DNA of 13,457 nt. Origin: Methanothrix sp. GTDB taxonomy: Archaea; Halobacteriota; Methanosarcinia; Methanotrichales; Methanotrichaceae. The notes below the pieces were generated by a model that did no database searches, was not told the DNA's origin, and saw only the letters and a program-made list of their open reading frames with translations. Shown here one piece after another: positions 12,283 through 13,457 of the stretch (position 1 is its first letter; the number at the start of each line of letters is the position of its first letter). The stretch lies in contig JAJRAX010000147.1 in assembly GCA_028679775.1 (NCBI GenBank), positions 1-13,457 of the forward strand, read 5' to 3'. The position numbers and the translations under genes are program-made.

Positions 12283-12831
12283 TTGGCTAAACCAAATGCA
12301 GGAAAAGAGAAGCCTAAAAAGGCTGAAGAGAAGGCCAAAAAGAGCGCTGATGAAGAGCTCAGGCATATAGTTCGTATTTTGAATACTGATCTGGCTGGCA
12401 AAAAACAGGTTCACATGGCCCTGACGGGCATCAAAGGCGTGGGCCGCAGAGCTGCCAGCATCTTTACCGCAACCGCTGGTGTTGACCCCCATGCCACACT
12501 CGGTCTGCTTCCCGATTCTGAGATAGATAAGCTCAAGAAGGTCATTGAGGAAGATGCCTCCAAAGTTCTTCCAGTATGGATGCTCAACCGACGCGGTGAC
12601 ATTGAAACTGGATCTGATATCCACGTCATGGGCATGGACCTGAATATGACTCTCCGCGAAGACCTCGACCTGATGAAGAAGATGAGAAGCTACAAGGGCA
12701 TCAGGCACGAGCGGGGACTGCGTGTCCGCGGTCAGAGGACGAGGTCCACAGGACGCACAGGCGCAATCGTGGGCGTCAGTCGCAAGAAGGAAGGAGCACC
12801 AGTCGCAGCACCAGCTGCAACCAAGGAGTAG
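12283..12831 (+). CDS. rps13: Small ribosomal subunit protein uS13
   Basis: The product is 182 aa. uS13 sits in the head of the 30S subunit and contacts the large subunit and P-site tRNA. The start is TTG, fixed by GGAGGA at 12272-12277, five bases upstream. Residues 1-25 are a Lys/Ala/Glu-rich extension; the conserved protein begins near 'ELRHIVRILNTDLAGKKQVHMALTGIKGVGRRAAS' region, with its helix-hairpin-helix 'IKGVGRRAA'. The C-terminus has the family signature 'SYKGIRHERGLRVRGQRTRSTGRTG'. The chain is somewhat longer than the roughly 150-165 residues I expect for archaeal uS13, because of the two charged tails. It is the first gene of the operon and uS4 starts ten bases after its stop. 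Confidence 0.95.
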   Translation: MAKPNAGKEKPKKAEEKAKKSADEELRHIVRILNTDLAGKKQVHMALTGIKGVGRRAASIFTATAGVDPHATLGLLPDSEIDKLKKVIEEDASKVLPVWMLNRRGDIETGSDIHVMGMDLNMTLREDLDLMKKMRSYKGIRHERGLRVRGQRTRSTGRTGAIVGVSRKKEGAPVAAPAATKE

Positions 12832-12841
12832 GTGGTAAAAG

Positions 12842-13378
12842 ATGGGATATCCAGGCAAGAGCCGCAAGATGTACGCGCGGCCCCGCACTCCCTGGCAGGC
12901 AGAGCGCATCGCTGGGGAAGTTGAGGTCGTCAAGGCCTATGGTCTTAGGAACAAAAGGGAGCTTTGGAAGGCTCAGGCCGTTCTCAGGAAGTACAGACAG
13001 GCCAGCAGACTGATGCTCGCCGCTGTAGCCGTGGGACAGATGCCTGTCAAGGCAGAAGCAATTCTCGCTCGCTTGAAGAAGCTGGGAATGCTCAAAGAGG
13101 ACGGAGATCTCGACGCCATTCTATCCATGAAGGTTTCGGACGTCCTTGAGAGAAGGCTGCAGACCCAGGTTTATCGCCAGGGGCTCGCCAATTCTTTGAA
13201 GCAGTCCAGGCAGTTCATCGTTCATGGTCATATCCAGGTCTCCGGGCGCAGAGTAGATGTGCCGGGCTATCTGGTAAAGCGTGGAGAAGAAATGAGCATT
13301 GACTATTACATTGGATCGCCCATGGCCAAGGAAGGCCATCCTGAGAGGGCATCCAGAACACCCAGGGTGGAAGCATAA
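12842..13378 (+). CDS. rps4: Small ribosomal subunit protein uS4
   Basis: The product is 178 aa, the normal archaeal length. uS4 binds 16S rRNA early and nucleates assembly of the 30S body. The ATG at 12842 follows GGTGGT by about six bases. The N-terminus ('MGYPGKSRKMYARPRTPWQAERI' region) is the archaeal form with no zinc cysteines. The S4 RNA-binding domain is at about 103-165, with 'RRLQTQVYRQGLA' and 'QSRQFIVHGHIQVSGRRVDVPGYLV'. It lies between uS13 and uS11, the conserved archaeal order. Confidence 0.97.
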   Translation: MGYPGKSRKMYARPRTPWQAERIAGEVEVVKAYGLRNKRELWKAQAVLRKYRQASRLMLAAVAVGQMPVKAEAILARLKKLGMLKEDGDLDAILSMKVSDVLERRLQTQVYRQGLANSLKQSRQFIVHGHIQVSGRRVDVPGYLVKRGEEMSIDYYIGSPMAKEGHPERASRTPRVEA

Positions 13379-13457
13379 ATGGCAGAAGGAAAATGGGGCA
13401 TTGCCCATATCTTCTCGTCCTTTAACAACACGCTGATCACCATCACAGACCTGACCG
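13379..13457 (+). CDS. rps11: Small ribosomal subunit protein uS11, N-terminal fragment
   Basis: ATG 13379 follows the uS4 TAA directly, with AGGGTGG about eight bases upstream. Twenty-six residues are visible before the window ends, including 'KWGIAHIFSSFNNTLITITD', the conserved start of archaeal uS11. uS11 is part of the 30S platform near the mRNA exit. The rest of the gene is outside the window. Confidence 0.95.
   Translation, partial: MAEGKWGIAHIFSSFNNTLITITDLT

Noticed and set aside
12187..12933. 248-codon minus-strand ORF opposite uS13/uS4
   Set aside because: It covers two unmistakable ribosomal protein genes and the operon leader, and its composition is that of an antisense shadow.

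Overview
The window looks like a chromosomal segment of a methanogenic euryarchaeon. Every gene lies on the + strand. The 3' end carries the archaeal ribosomal order uS13 – uS4 – uS11, upstream regions contain archaeal TATA-like boxes, and there is a QueC enzyme, which archaea use for the archaeosine tRNA modification. Base composition is moderate, and GTG and TTG starts are used alongside ATG. The mix of secreted hypotheticals, a large TPR solenoid, a DUF6125-like protein and an archaeal PolX reminded me of Methanothrix (Methanosaeta). That genus call is inference from memory, not a search.

Layout. Bases 1-347 hold the C-terminal end of an RNB-family exoribonuclease with an S1-like domain. 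A CNNM/CorC-type membrane protein (341-1657) overlaps it. Next come a GTG-started exported protein with a transglutaminase-like Cys-His-Glu pattern (1709-2335), queC (2386-3045) and a PolX-type DNA polymerase/PHP protein (3106-4821) whose promoter predicts a nearly leaderless mRNA. A short membrane-protein cassette follows: an 84-aa three-helix protein (4893-5147) and a 48-aa single-helix protein (5144-5290), joined by an ATGA stop/start overlap. A hairpin and an AT-rich promoter region come next. A 652-aa cysteine-patterned TPR protein (5473-7431) is followed closely by a DUF6125-like protein (7449-8018).

From 8100 to 10049 one continuous frame fuses an N-carbamoylputrescine amidase (nitrilase family) to an agmatine deiminase. 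The catalytic residues of both enzymes are visible, so one polypeptide could turn agmatine into putrescine. Only four bases separate it from a secreted tyrosine-rich protein with 12-residue repeats (10054-10545). A ferredoxin-nitroreductase fusion (10586-11404) follows. A roughly 290-base non-coding region with a terminator-like hairpin, an inverted repeat and a TATA box precedes a small secreted Ig-like/carboxypeptidase-regulatory-like protein (11698-12024). A further non-coding stretch with a terminator, a promoter and a GC-rich leader hairpin leads into the ribosomal protein operon (12283 to the window end).

How the genes work together. Housekeeping genes (RNA decay, tRNA modification, DNA repair, translation) flank short accessory units of exported or membrane proteins. 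The least explained parts are the coupled small membrane proteins with their repeat-flanked promoter, the cysteine-lattice TPR protein with its partner, and the two-enzyme polyamine fusion coupled to a secreted repeat protein. I saw no tRNA, rRNA, CRISPR array, insertion sequence or integrase.
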